From the NCBI GenBank assembly GCA_017560095.1, contig JAFYOU010000013.1, forward strand, positions 1 to 45,993: a DNA stretch of 45,993 bases, read 5' to 3'. A program made the position numbers and the translations under genes. The notes below the pieces were generated by a model. The model was not told the DNA's origin and made no database searches. It saw nothing but the letters and a program-made list of their open reading frames with translations. Below are positions 1 to 8,424 of this stretch, piece by piece. The stretch is from Candidatus Gastranaerophilales bacterium. Its GTDB lineage: Bacteria > Cyanobacteriota > Vampirovibrionia > Gastranaerophilales > Gastranaerophilaceae. Numbering within the stretch: position 1 is the stretch's first letter; each line of letters opens with the position of its first letter.

Positions 1-141
1 AAACTTGCAGAACTTTATTCTTCTAAAGTAACTGTAAATTTAGATAACAGAGAATCTACAATTGATCCTAACAAATTTTGGAATTCAATGGAATTAATCG
101 CAGTAAACCATAAAGCAATGATTAATTATAAAATCAGATAA
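1..141 (+). CDS. C-terminal fragment of an unidentified protein (possibly HPr-like)
   Basis: An open frame enters from the left edge and stops with TAA at 139-141, giving 46 residues that end in MINYKIR. The pattern (KLAELYSSKVTV, then SMELIAVNHKAMINY) resembles the second half of HPr-type phosphocarrier domains, where a KLA..F.S.. strand is followed by a conserved hydrophobic helix. The phosphorylated histidine region would lie outside the window, so this is only a suggestion. A hairpin with a T-run about 60 bp downstream would terminate it. Confidence 0.4.
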   Translation, partial: KLAELYSSKVTVNLDNRESTIDPNKFWNSMELIAVNHKAMINYKIR

Positions 142-184
142 TCAAACAGAATTTCAAAATTTATTTAATAATAAGAGAGAGAAG

Positions 185-1597
185 TCAGCGGATTTGGATT
201 TTGCCCCTTTTGAATTTAAAAGGGGTTTTAGTTTTTTCGAATTCAATTCTTTGAAAATTCTTACGCATAACCAACCTATAATTAGCTTTAAGTTCTGCCT
301 TTAAAACTTCATTTTTATGTATTAAGGCTTTAAATTTCTTTGAATAAATAAAATCACTATTACTTTTTAAATAAATTTCAAACTTATTATTTTCACTATA
401 AAAATAACCACAATAAACCCCAGCTGAACTTAATAACATGGAATCAAGGACATCTTTTTTTGATAAACTCAATTGTTTTATTTTATATTCATCTATATAA
501 TACTCGATACCCATGGCCCGAGAAGGAGTAAAAAAAATCTTATTGTTTAAATTTTTACTTTTTAAATTATCTGTCATTACAATTATCCTATTATCAAGAG
601 TCTCACTAAATTGTTCATTATTGTTTGTTTTTGGAGACGCTAAAGCTAAAAAATAAAGAGCATTGTCTTTGTTACTTTTTTGAATATCTAAATAAGCTTT
701 ATACAAAGAATTGAATTTAAAATCATTAGGTAAATAGATTTCAGTTTTTTTGAAAAATTTTGGATTAATTACCTCGACATCCAAATTCATCAATTTTAAC
801 TTCAAAAGCCAAATTGGATTAAATTTCTTCAAAGAAAGCGCTATCAATAAAGCTTGACTGTCATTCCAATAAATCGCGCCATCTATTGGGTTTTTTATTT
901 CTTTTTTAATTTCAAAAATATCTTTAAATTTCAATGAAAATTTTGAATTCTTATAATCTATTAAAATATCTTCAATATCATTAATACACTTAATTTTTGT
1001 ATTAATCGTTTTAAACTCCTCTTTATTTACAAGAACTTGATTTAAGTTATTAACCTTTATTTTTTCCTTAATATCATTTAAACTTAAATCATATTTCAAT
1101 AAATCATCATCAGAAAGATAAATATTAATAGCCTCCTGCTGCAACCCAAAAATTTTAACATTATAAGCTATCTTAAATTTCAATAATTCTTGTAAAATCA
1201 AATCAGTCTTAAGTTTAAGCGAATGGTAATTATTTTTTTTATCATTAACAACTATAAAACAGTTATATTTTAGATAATATTTATCATCAAATTTAATATC
1301 TTCAAAATTGTAAGAAATTAATGCTCGCTGAATTTCACTTATCAACTTTTCTTTATCTGAAAAATAATTAAATTTACAATAAATATTTATTCCATAAACA
1401 GACGAAAAAATTACCAAATCTTTGACGCCATTTATATTTAAAATATCTTGTTCTATGCTTTTTGCATAATTTTCATCCAAATCAATTGGTTTAATATTAT
1501 TTGTTTTTATTTCAATTTTTAATTCATATATCTCTCTAGATAAGAAAAAAATTAAAAATAATACACTAGCAATAATAATGATGATAATTCTTGTCAC
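185..1597 (-). CDS. RND-efflux porter-domain protein lacking the transmembrane bundle
   Basis: 470 aa with one N-terminal membrane helix (about residues 3-20) and an otherwise soluble body. Residues about 30-270 follow the first periplasmic loop of AcrB/MexB-type pumps in order: an NGVKDLVIFSS stretch like porter subdomain PN1, then NVKIFGLQQEAINIYLS and KYDLSLNDIKEKIKVNN like PN2, then a FKDIFEIKK strand. Residues about 285-450 follow the second loop, with IEYYIDEYKIKQLSLSKKDV and a GVYCGYF turn. All eleven further helices and the proton-relay residues of a real pump (about 1050 aa) are missing. It overlaps the adaptor gene by 4 bp, so the two are probably translated together. Likely a periplasmic, inner-membrane-anchored partner of the adaptor rather than an independent transporter. 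The family resemblance comes from motif reading only. Confidence 0.6.
   Translation of the reverse strand: MTRIIIIIIASVLFLIFFLSREIYELKIEIKTNNIKPIDLDENYAKSIEQDILNINGVKDLVIFSSVYGINIYCKFNYFSDKEKLISEIQRALISYNFEDIKFDDKYYLKYNCFIVVNDKKNNYHSLKLKTDLILQELLKFKIAYNVKIFGLQQEAINIYLSDDDLLKYDLSLNDIKEKIKVNNLNQVLVNKEEFKTINTKIKCINDIEDILIDYKNSKFSLKFKDIFEIKKEIKNPIDGAIYWNDSQALLIALSLKKFNPIWLLKLKLMNLDVEVINPKFFKKTEIYLPNDFKFNSLYKAYLDIQKSNKDNALYFLALASPKTNNNEQFSETLDNRIIVMTDNLKSKNLNNKIFFTPSRAMGIEYYIDEYKIKQLSLSKKDVLDSMLLSSAGVYCGYFYSENNKFEIYLKSNSDFIYSKKFKALIHKNEVLKAELKANYRLVMRKNFQRIEFEKTKTPFKFKRGKIQIR
204..237 (+). terminator. Rho-independent terminator of the left-edge gene, inside the convergent gene
   Basis: The arms CCCCTTTT (204-211) and AAAAGGGG (218-225) enclose a 6-nt loop and are followed by TTTTAGTTTTTT on the + strand. 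The hairpin lies within the last codons of the convergent - strand gene, where it encodes PFKFKRG. On the - strand no T-run follows, so it should act only on + strand transcripts. Confidence 0.7.
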
Positions 1598-2619
1598 AAT
1601 TTAACCCTCTTGTTTGGATAAAAAGGATTCAAAAGTATCAAATCTCCATCTTTAATACCATTTAAAACTTCAATTTTGTCACCAACAATTAATCCTGTTT
1701 GAATTTCTATTTTTTGAACCTTGGCAACACCTTTTTTTATATCTATTATTTTTAAAACATATTTTTGCCCGTCATCATCACCAATCAAACTTATTGGAAC
1801 TAAAATTTTATCATTATCGCTTAAGAGAAATTTAACATTAACGCTCATCCCCTCTTTTATATTTTTAATTTCATTAAAAGAAATTTTAATTAAATAGCCC
1901 CCAGAATTTAAACTTGTTTTTGAGATATGAGAAATTTTACCATTATATTTTTGCCCTTGTATTTCCAATAAAACAAAATCATTAATTTTTAATTTATTTA
2001 TCAAGCTATCACCAACCATTGTTTCAACTTGAAATCCATCCGAAGAAATAAATTCAACAACCGGGGCAGCTATTCTTGCATAAGAATCATTATCTATAAA
2101 TTTACTAGAAATATAACCATCAAAAGGCGCAACAATTGAACCGAATTCGATTTGTTTGTTGTTATATCTTATTTTTTCTTTTTGCATTTTTATTTGTGCA
2201 TCAAGTGCTTTTAATTCAAAATAAGCACTTTCCCAATCATTATCAGAAATTGCACCTTCTTTATGTAAAACATTTAATCTATCGCAATATTTTTTTTGCC
2301 TGTTTTGCAAAACAAGATATTCTTGAAGCTTTGCTTCTTGTTCTTTTTTATTTATTTCATACAGAGTATTATCAAGACAGGCTATAACTTGCCCTTTTTT
2401 AATAAAATCACCCTTTGTATAAGGTAAATAAATAATTCGTCCCTCAGTTTGAAAACTTAAAACTGTACTGTTTTTTGACTTTACAACACCACTAAAAGAT
2501 TCATTATAATTACTTTTTTCAATTTTTACATAATCAAGTTTCTCTATTAATCTTTCATCAAAGCAAGAAACTAAAGTTAAAGAAATTAGTACCAATAGAA
2601 CAAAACAAAAAAACTTCAT
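1594..2619 (-). CDS. Efflux adaptor lipoprotein (HlyD/AcrA membrane fusion protein family)
   Basis: 341 aa with a lipoprotein signal ending in the lipobox LVSC (Cys19). A split lipoyl/barrel-sandwich domain follows: TVLSFQTEGRIIYLPYTKGD before, and IVAPFDGYISSKFI after, an alpha-helical coiled-coil hairpin at about residues 88-155. A beta-barrel and membrane-proximal domain complete it, ending in GIKDGDLILLNPF. Such adaptors bridge an inner-membrane pump and an outer-membrane channel. The only pump-like protein here is the truncated RND-like product downstream, and no TolC-type channel is in the window. It sits 47 bp after the secreted protein gene and overlaps the porter gene by 4 bp (ATGA-type), so it belongs to the same operon. 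Confidence 0.85.
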   Translation of the reverse strand: MKFFCFVLLVLISLTLVSCFDERLIEKLDYVKIEKSNYNESFSGVVKSKNSTVLSFQTEGRIIYLPYTKGDFIKKGQVIACLDNTLYEINKKEQEAKLQEYLVLQNRQKKYCDRLNVLHKEGAISDNDWESAYFELKALDAQIKMQKEKIRYNNKQIEFGSIVAPFDGYISSKFIDNDSYARIAAPVVEFISSDGFQVETMVGDSLINKLKINDFVLLEIQGQKYNGKISHISKTSLNSGGYLIKISFNEIKNIKEGMSVNVKFLLSDNDKILVPISLIGDDDGQKYVLKIIDIKKGVAKVQKIEIQTGLIVGDKIEVLNGIKDGDLILLNPFYPNKRVKL

Positions 2620-2666
2620 TCTAAAATTTTAATTTAGTTCAATCAATCAAAATATTACCAATTTGT

Positions 2667-3668
2667 CTAATTATAAGAATGTCTCAAAATTAACCCATTA
2701 ATACTTAACATTGGTGTATAGTCTTCTTTTGAAATCAAAATCACTTCACGCTTGACACAATCATATCCCCAAGTACCAAGATAAAGCTTATTATTATCGT
2801 TATCATAAACATACAATAAACTAACAACAACATTATCATTTTCAGCACTAAATCCTAAAGGTTCAATATCATATCTATATCTAACAAGTTGTTTTGACTC
2901 CCAGTCAATATAGTACTGTTTAATTGCCTCGTCGAAGTCGTCAAGTTCAAGTAAATATCCATTTCTAATATCGGTTTTCATAAAATAAACATGTAGTTTT
3001 GTTTTGTACACGCCATTTTGAGTAGAACCAATTTTTTCTTTAATTAACAATTTTTTAGAATCTTTTGACCAATCAACCAAAGTTAAACCTTGAAAAAGAT
3101 TTGAATATATATCTTGCATGCCAGATTCTAAAACAGGAAACCTTTGTTGTTGATTATGTTTAAAATCCAATATTCTTTTTGTCTTAGTTTTTGTTGTATC
3201 CAACTTTTCAACATAAAATTTTGACGAAATTTGATTTGTTTCTGGCTGATAAAAGTATTTTGAGTATGCTGCATATCTACAACTATTGTCAACAACTAAA
3301 TAAGAAGTATATTGTAAGTCTTTTTTTACATTTTCAAAATTTAATTCTCTTTTGCCTTGCGGATAATTATAAGCTTCAAAAGTATAGTTTAGCTTGGGAA
3401 CATAATATTTTTTCGCATCAATATTTTCTTTTTCTTCTTTAATTATTCTTTCGCTTAATGGAATATTTTGTGCTTCATTTTTCCATTCTTCAACGGTTTC
3501 AACCATTTTAGGCTTTTGTTCTGATTGTTTTTTTCTAAAAACTGTCCTAGTTTTTGTTTTGACTTTATCAAAATCCAAAATTAAATCATTAATGCTCGCT
3601 TCACAAATTAAAGTTAAACTCAAAAAAGAAAGTGCAAAAAACAAGATTGAAACAACAATCTTTTTCAT
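2667..3668 (-). CDS. Secreted protein of unknown function
   Basis: 333 aa starting with a clear signal peptide (lysines, then a hydrophobic core to about residue 24). A basic and acidic low-complexity linker follows at about 30-90. The remainder is rich in beta strands with Tyr/Trp and paired Asp/Asn turns, for example LVDWSKDSKKLLI and LYLGTWGYDC, which is reminiscent of TolB/WD40-type propeller blades but not enough to name it. Its ATG starts immediately after the response-regulator stop, so the two are translationally linked. Its place between a two-component pair and an efflux adaptor suggests an envelope role. No enzyme motif was recognised. Confidence 0.6.
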   Translation of the reverse strand: MKKIVVSILFFALSFLSLTLICEASINDLILDFDKVKTKTRTVFRKKQSEQKPKMVETVEEWKNEAQNIPLSERIIKEEKENIDAKKYYVPKLNYTFEAYNYPQGKRELNFENVKKDLQYTSYLVVDNSCRYAAYSKYFYQPETNQISSKFYVEKLDTTKTKTKRILDFKHNQQQRFPVLESGMQDIYSNLFQGLTLVDWSKDSKKLLIKEKIGSTQNGVYKTKLHVYFMKTDIRNGYLLELDDFDEAIKQYYIDWESKQLVRYRYDIEPLGFSAENDNVVVSLLYVYDNDNNKLYLGTWGYDCVKREVILISKEDYTPMLSINGLILRHSYN

Positions 3669-4343
3669 CTAAACAAGACCTTCTTTAAGGGCAACAATTG
3701 CAGCTTTTGTTCTATCTGTCAAATATAACTTCTGTAAGATATTGTGTACATGGGCTTTTGTAGTTGAAATTGAAACAACCAATTTCTCAGAAATTTCTTG
3801 ATTTGACAACCCATCAACAATCAAAGATAAAACTTCTAATTCTTTTTTTGTTAACCCATATTTCTTATTAGCCTCTTTTTGATTTTTTACATTAGATGAA
3901 ATATTATTTTCATTTTGAATGCTCGATAAAACAACTCTTGCAATAGCTGAATCAATCCAGGCAGCTCTCGTTGCAACAGAATCAATTGCGTTTGTTAAAT
4001 TTTCAGAACTTGATCCCTTCATGATATATCCATCAGCTCCAGCTTTAAAAGCAGCAAAAATATCATCTTTTGAATCACGAGATGTGAACATTAAAACAGC
4101 ACAATCAAGTTTTAATTCTTCTTTAATTTTTCTTGTTGCAGTTATACCATCCATTTTAGGCAATCCAATATCCATTAAAATTACATCAGGATTATACTGA
4201 CTTGCCATCATTACGCCTTGAGCACCATCTGTCGCTTGGGCAACAAGATTATACCCTGGAGTATTTTCTATTTTCATAGCCAAACCTAATCTAGTAAACT
4301 CATGGTCTTCTACAAGTAAAATGTTAGTTTGTTTATCTGTCAT
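3669..4343 (-). CDS. NarL/FixJ-type response regulator
   Basis: 224 aa. The N-terminal receiver domain carries the acidic pair at residues 12-13, the phospho-acceptor Asp58 (VILMDIGLP) and the conserved Lys109. The C-terminal LuxR-type helix-turn-helix runs from about residue 160 (LTKKELEVLSLIVDGLSNQEI, then STTKAHVHNILQKL). It overlaps the upstream kinase gene by 4 bp, which strongly suggests it is the kinase's partner. Its targets probably include the co-transcribed secreted protein and efflux genes, though that is an inference from gene order. Confidence 0.93.
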   Translation of the reverse strand: MTDKQTNILLVEDHEFTRLGLAMKIENTPGYNLVAQATDGAQGVMMASQYNPDVILMDIGLPKMDGITATRKIKEELKLDCAVLMFTSRDSKDDIFAAFKAGADGYIMKGSSSENLTNAIDSVATRAAWIDSAIARVVLSSIQNENNISSNVKNQKEANKKYGLTKKELEVLSLIVDGLSNQEISEKLVVSISTTKAHVHNILQKLYLTDRTKAAIVALKEGLV

Positions 4344-5887
4344 AATATTACCTTACAATCATTTATCGCATTTTTTAATTCAAAAGTAAATTTAGAACCC
4401 TTATTTAATTCTGATTCAACATATATTTTTCCGCTATGAGCTTCTATAATTTGTCTTGAAAGATATAAACCAAGACCAGTAGAGCTTGAACGTTTTTGAT
4501 TAGTTCCTTGGGAAAATCTATTAAATAACTTTGCACAGTCTTCGCTTGATAAACCGATTCCGTCATCAATTACATCTACTTTCAAATCTTTATCATTTTT
4601 TTCTATATTAATTTTAACATTTGAACTATTTTGAGAATGCTTTATTGCGTTACCAATTAAATTTACCATAACTCTTCTAATTTCATTTTTATCAGCATTA
4701 ACAAAAATTTCTTGTTCGTTTTTAGTAATTTCTAATTTAATTTCTGCTTTTTTTGCCAAAGACTGAAGCTCTTCAATACATTCGTCTGCAAGCCTTAAAA
4801 TATCAAATTTTGTCTTACAAAGATAAGTTTTACCCGCTTCATATCGATAAACCTCCAAAAGTGCATTTACAAGACCAAGCATATCTTCTGAGCTTTTTTT
4901 CATAGCTTCAAATAAATTATTTTGCTTATCAGTTACTTCCCCTAAAGATTTATCTAATACAAACTCCAAACCCGATATTGTTGCAAGTAATGGTGTTCTT
5001 AAATCATGTGTTAATGTTGCAATAAAATCATCTCTTAGTCTTTCAGTTTCTTTTTGATAAGTACAGTCTCTAATAACAGCAACATAAAAATTATTTTTTT
5101 CGTCGTTAACAGGTGCAATACTTATTTCAACAGGGATTTTTGCATCTTTTTTATAATTTATTAGATAATAGTTTCTTAAAAATATATTTGTTTTAGATTT
5201 TAAATCAGTTGAGCAAAACTGTTTTTTTTCAGACACAACAAGTTCAAAAAGATTTTTAGAAATTAATTCTTTTTTACTTTGTCCAAACAAATAAAGTGCA
5301 GCATTATTTAACTCGGTTATTTTCATGTCTTGATTAAAAAGAATGATTCCATCAGCGCAATTTGTAATAACCGCATTTAATTTTGTATTAGCTTGCATTA
5401 ATTCAAGAGTTCTTTTTTGAACAGTCTCTTCTAAATCTTTAGAATAATTTTCAAGCTTTTTGTTTACAATTTCAAGCTCTTCTATTTTTTTATCAAGTTC
5501 TTTTTTTAATCTTGTTTGAGTTAATGCATTTTTGATATTGATTATCAAGTTATTATTATCCCAAGGCTTTTCAATATATTTAAAAATTCCAATCTCATTA
5601 ATTGCACGAATTGCATTTTCCTTATCTGCATAACCCGTTAAAAGAATAGTTGAAGTATCCTTTTGAAGTTTTTTTGCATTTTCTAAAAAATCAATTCCGT
5701 TCATTTGAGGCATGATAAAATCACTAATTATCAAATCTACTTCATTTTCTTTTAAATAATCTAACGCTTCAAAAGGACTATTAAAAGCGGCAACATTACT
5801 GAAACCTTCTAGCCCCAAAAGCATAGAAAGTGTTTTGGTGACCATATTTTCATCATCAACTATTAATATATTACCCAACTTGTCCAT
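4340..5887 (-). CDS. Hybrid histidine kinase (receiver-PAS-HisKA-HATPase)
   Basis: 515 aa, soluble, with no membrane helix. Residues 1-120 form a receiver domain (acidic pair 11-12, Asp56, Lys107). A coiled coil at about 121-170 leads to a PAS domain at about 170-280 (ADGIILFNQDMKITELN). The HisKA box contains His294 in FIATLTHDLRTPL, and the ATPase domain shows NLIGNAIKHS, DDGIGLS and the G2 box GLGLYLSRQI. A receiver at the N-terminus means that the kinase is itself controlled by phosphorylation or relay from another protein, and the PAS domain may sense an internal signal. It is the first gene of the - strand operon and overlaps the response regulator by 4 bp. Confidence 0.93.
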   Translation of the reverse strand: MDKLGNILIVDDENMVTKTLSMLLGLEGFSNVAAFNSPFEALDYLKENEVDLIISDFIMPQMNGIDFLENAKKLQKDTSTILLTGYADKENAIRAINEIGIFKYIEKPWDNNNLIINIKNALTQTRLKKELDKKIEELEIVNKKLENYSKDLEETVQKRTLELMQANTKLNAVITNCADGIILFNQDMKITELNNAALYLFGQSKKELISKNLFELVVSEKKQFCSTDLKSKTNIFLRNYYLINYKKDAKIPVEISIAPVNDEKNNFYVAVIRDCTYQKETERLRDDFIATLTHDLRTPLLATISGLEFVLDKSLGEVTDKQNNLFEAMKKSSEDMLGLVNALLEVYRYEAGKTYLCKTKFDILRLADECIEELQSLAKKAEIKLEITKNEQEIFVNADKNEIRRVMVNLIGNAIKHSQNSSNVKINIEKNDKDLKVDVIDDGIGLSSEDCAKLFNRFSQGTNQKRSSSTGLGLYLSRQIIEAHSGKIYVESELNKGSKFTFELKNAINDCKVIL

Positions 5888-6039
5888 AATTAAAAGATAG
5901 ATTATTTTTGCTTTTTATTCAAATTATTAACAAAAATACAAAAAACTTAAGATTTTAAGCAATTTTTTTTATTTACATGTTTTGTTGTGTTAGTGTATGA
6001 ATAGAAGAATAGAATCGCAAAACGATTTTACAAGGAAAA

Positions 6040-8340
6040 ATGAAGCTGATTTACAACAATAGAAGCAATGCCTACACCACGCATTATAAGACAAAACGAA
6101 ATGCGCAGGGAGAAGCATCATCAAAATTGCCTCAAAACAAAGCTTCTCAGAACCAAATTAATTTTAACGGAGCATTAAAAACAACCAAAATTATACCTTA
6201 TGCCGACAAAATCATAACAGGCATAGATGAGGTGTTGGGTGATGGTTACTTTGCAAACAAACTTAATCTAACAGGTTTTCTAGATGATACAAGCAAACAA
6301 ATTCATTTGCCGGTTGAGAATTTTTTATCAGAAACTGGTCATGCTGCCATAAAAACTGCTATTAATTTAATAAGCATCCCATTAGATATTATTAATTCTA
6401 TTTGCAAAAAACTAGGAAAGGAAATTCCTGAAGGAATTTTAAAAATTAGAAACAATGCCGTTCAAAAAGAACAAGCTCAAGAAATTGTTCAAGATATCTT
6501 GGCTAAATTTTTGAAAGACACAAATAATGTTTCAAATCTCACCGAAGATGCTGTTCAAGGATTAGCAGACAAATTTAGAAAAACTGCAGCACTAAATATA
6601 ACAGACATTAATGCTTCCTATCATTCCGCAGATGAGCGCGCACTAAACAGAATAGGTACTTCGTTTGTTAGTGCGATTTTTTCTGGATATGATTTTTACA
6701 ACATTACAATGTTGCAAAAAGACGACTCAAATGAAGCTAAAAAAGAAGAAAGAAAAAGATTTAATCTTGATTTTACAAGATGCTTTGCTAACGCAGCAAT
6801 AACATTTATATTAATGAGCTTATTTGAAAAACCACTTAATAAAAACATGGGCCTAAGCGCTGGAACTCTTGTTGCAAGTTCTTTGATTTCTGAAACATTA
6901 ACAAGAATTAAAAAGGGAGAACCTCTAAAAAGATTAACCCCTGAAGAAGCAAGAGAAATTGCACAAAGAAGAAAAAATAAAAACACTAAGAAAGAAAATG
7001 AAAAAATACAAGAAAATAAATCAAACAATAAAGAAATATCTTTCAATGATTTTCTTACGATAACAAATCCGTCAAAAAATATAGCCTTCTCGTCAAGCAA
7101 AAATATGCAAGTTGAAGACGTTAAAACAAATAACAAGAAAGACAAGGACGCGTCTTTATTAAAAAGTATAGTTAAAATTATGAGCATCGCTAGTTTGGTC
7201 TTTTTAGCAGCAGAAGCTTTAAATGGAAATTTGCCTGCAAAAATAAAAAGACTAAAAATTCACGAGGCAAATCCTAATGGTTTTGACGATGAAACCATAA
7301 AAACTATTAAAGATACTTTTAGCAAAAATGTTAAAAAATCTGAAGAAATTGGCATTTTGAAAAAACTTACCGATGCAATAACCAAAACAAACGCAGATAT
7401 TAATTTAACAGAATTAAAAGAACAATTAGCAAAAATAAGTAAAGATAAAAATCTTCCTATAGTGGAAGAATACATAGAATTAATAGATGAACGCATTATT
7501 CAAGAAGGTACAAAAATATACAAAGAAGCAGCTAGTGGAGATATTTATTTAAGATCTACCAAAAACATACCTGTTGTAAGTGCTATTGTTGAAGGTGTTT
7601 CTAGATTATTTAAAAATGTATATCAGATATTATCTTTCCCTGGAAGAATAATAAATTTCATATTAGATAGCACTGTATTTAAAGACTCAGAATTAAAAAC
7701 AAAAAAATATAAAATCAAATATAGTGATAAACAAATTGAAACATTAAATAACATAATCAGAAAAGCAAAAACGAACAAAGAAGCAATAAACACAATTGAA
7801 GAAAACATTAGAAACTTCAAAGAAAAACCAGAAACAGGTGAGCTTGCAAGTTTATCTCGTACTTTAATTACAGTTATTACATCTTGGTTTATGATTAATG
7901 ATTATTCAAATAAAGTTTTAATTGAATCCGAAGGACGTGACGTCGAAGGAGCCGAAGAAGAAAGAGTTGACAGATTAATGCAAAAAATTTCAAACTTCTT
8001 CTTTAATGGAACATTAATGAATATGACAAACACATTATTTAAAGGTCCGCTAAATAGAAGCTTACTTGCTGCAACAATAATTCCAATGCTAACAGAATGG
8101 GCAAACCAAGTTTTAGTAAGAAAATCAATTTGCCAACCAGCAATAAAAATAAATTCAAAAGAAGCAATTGAAAAATATGAACTAGAACAACTAGAGCAAA
8201 AAGGCTTCATGGGTTGGTGGTCAAAAACATATAGAAAATTGACAGGTAAAAAAACTTTGACTCAAAAAGCAGGTATTGATAAGAAAAAACTGGCTCAACA
8301 AGATAAAACCAATGCCACCTTAAAAACACACCAAGGCTAA
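6040..8340 (+). CDS. Large membrane-associated protein of unknown function
   Basis: 766 aa, not recognised. The start follows the weak ribosome site AAGGAAAA. The N-terminal ~45 residues are polar and basic and end in INFNGALKTTK. Several hydrophobic segments are visible at about residues 248-262, 375-392, 604-622 and 650-680, separated by Lys/Glu-rich helices, including a highly charged stretch at about 300-335. The segment containing AITFILMSLFEKPLN and the later FFNGTLMNMTNTLFKGPLN share an N..(F/L)..PLN pattern, hinting at an internal duplication. It looks lineage-specific. A possible role in envelope organisation is a guess only. Confidence 0.6.
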   Translation: MKLIYNNRSNAYTTHYKTKRNAQGEASSKLPQNKASQNQINFNGALKTTKIIPYADKIITGIDEVLGDGYFANKLNLTGFLDDTSKQIHLPVENFLSETGHAAIKTAINLISIPLDIINSICKKLGKEIPEGILKIRNNAVQKEQAQEIVQDILAKFLKDTNNVSNLTEDAVQGLADKFRKTAALNITDINASYHSADERALNRIGTSFVSAIFSGYDFYNITMLQKDDSNEAKKEERKRFNLDFTRCFANAAITFILMSLFEKPLNKNMGLSAGTLVASSLISETLTRIKKGEPLKRLTPEEAREIAQRRKNKNTKKENEKIQENKSNNKEISFNDFLTITNPSKNIAFSSSKNMQVEDVKTNNKKDKDASLLKSIVKIMSIASLVFLAAEALNGNLPAKIKRLKIHEANPNGFDDETIKTIKDTFSKNVKKSEEIGILKKLTDAITKTNADINLTELKEQLAKISKDKNLPIVEEYIELIDERIIQEGTKIYKEAASGDIYLRSTKNIPVVSAIVEGVSRLFKNVYQILSFPGRIINFILDSTVFKDSELKTKKYKIKYSDKQIETLNNIIRKAKTNKEAINTIEENIRNFKEKPETGELASLSRTLITVITSWFMINDYSNKVLIESEGRDVEGAEEERVDRLMQKISNFFFNGTLMNMTNTLFKGPLNRSLLAATIIPMLTEWANQVLVRKSICQPAIKINSKEAIEKYELEQLEQKGFMGWWSKTYRKLTGKKTLTQKAGIDKKKLAQQDKTNATLKTHQG

Positions 8341-8385
8341 TTGTTAATAAAAAAGTTACAAAGCATTCATTTGTTTTCTTTATGG

Positions 8386-8391
8386 TACAAT
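8386..8391 (+). promoter_or_regulatory. Possible extended -10 element before the phosphohexomutase gene
   Basis: TACAAT preceded by TGG makes an extended -10 box 34 bp before the start codon. No good -35 box lies at the usual distance, so this is tentative. Confidence 0.3.
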
Positions 8392-8424
8392 TTTTAGGTA
8401 GTATCAAATAGAGAGTAGATTTTA

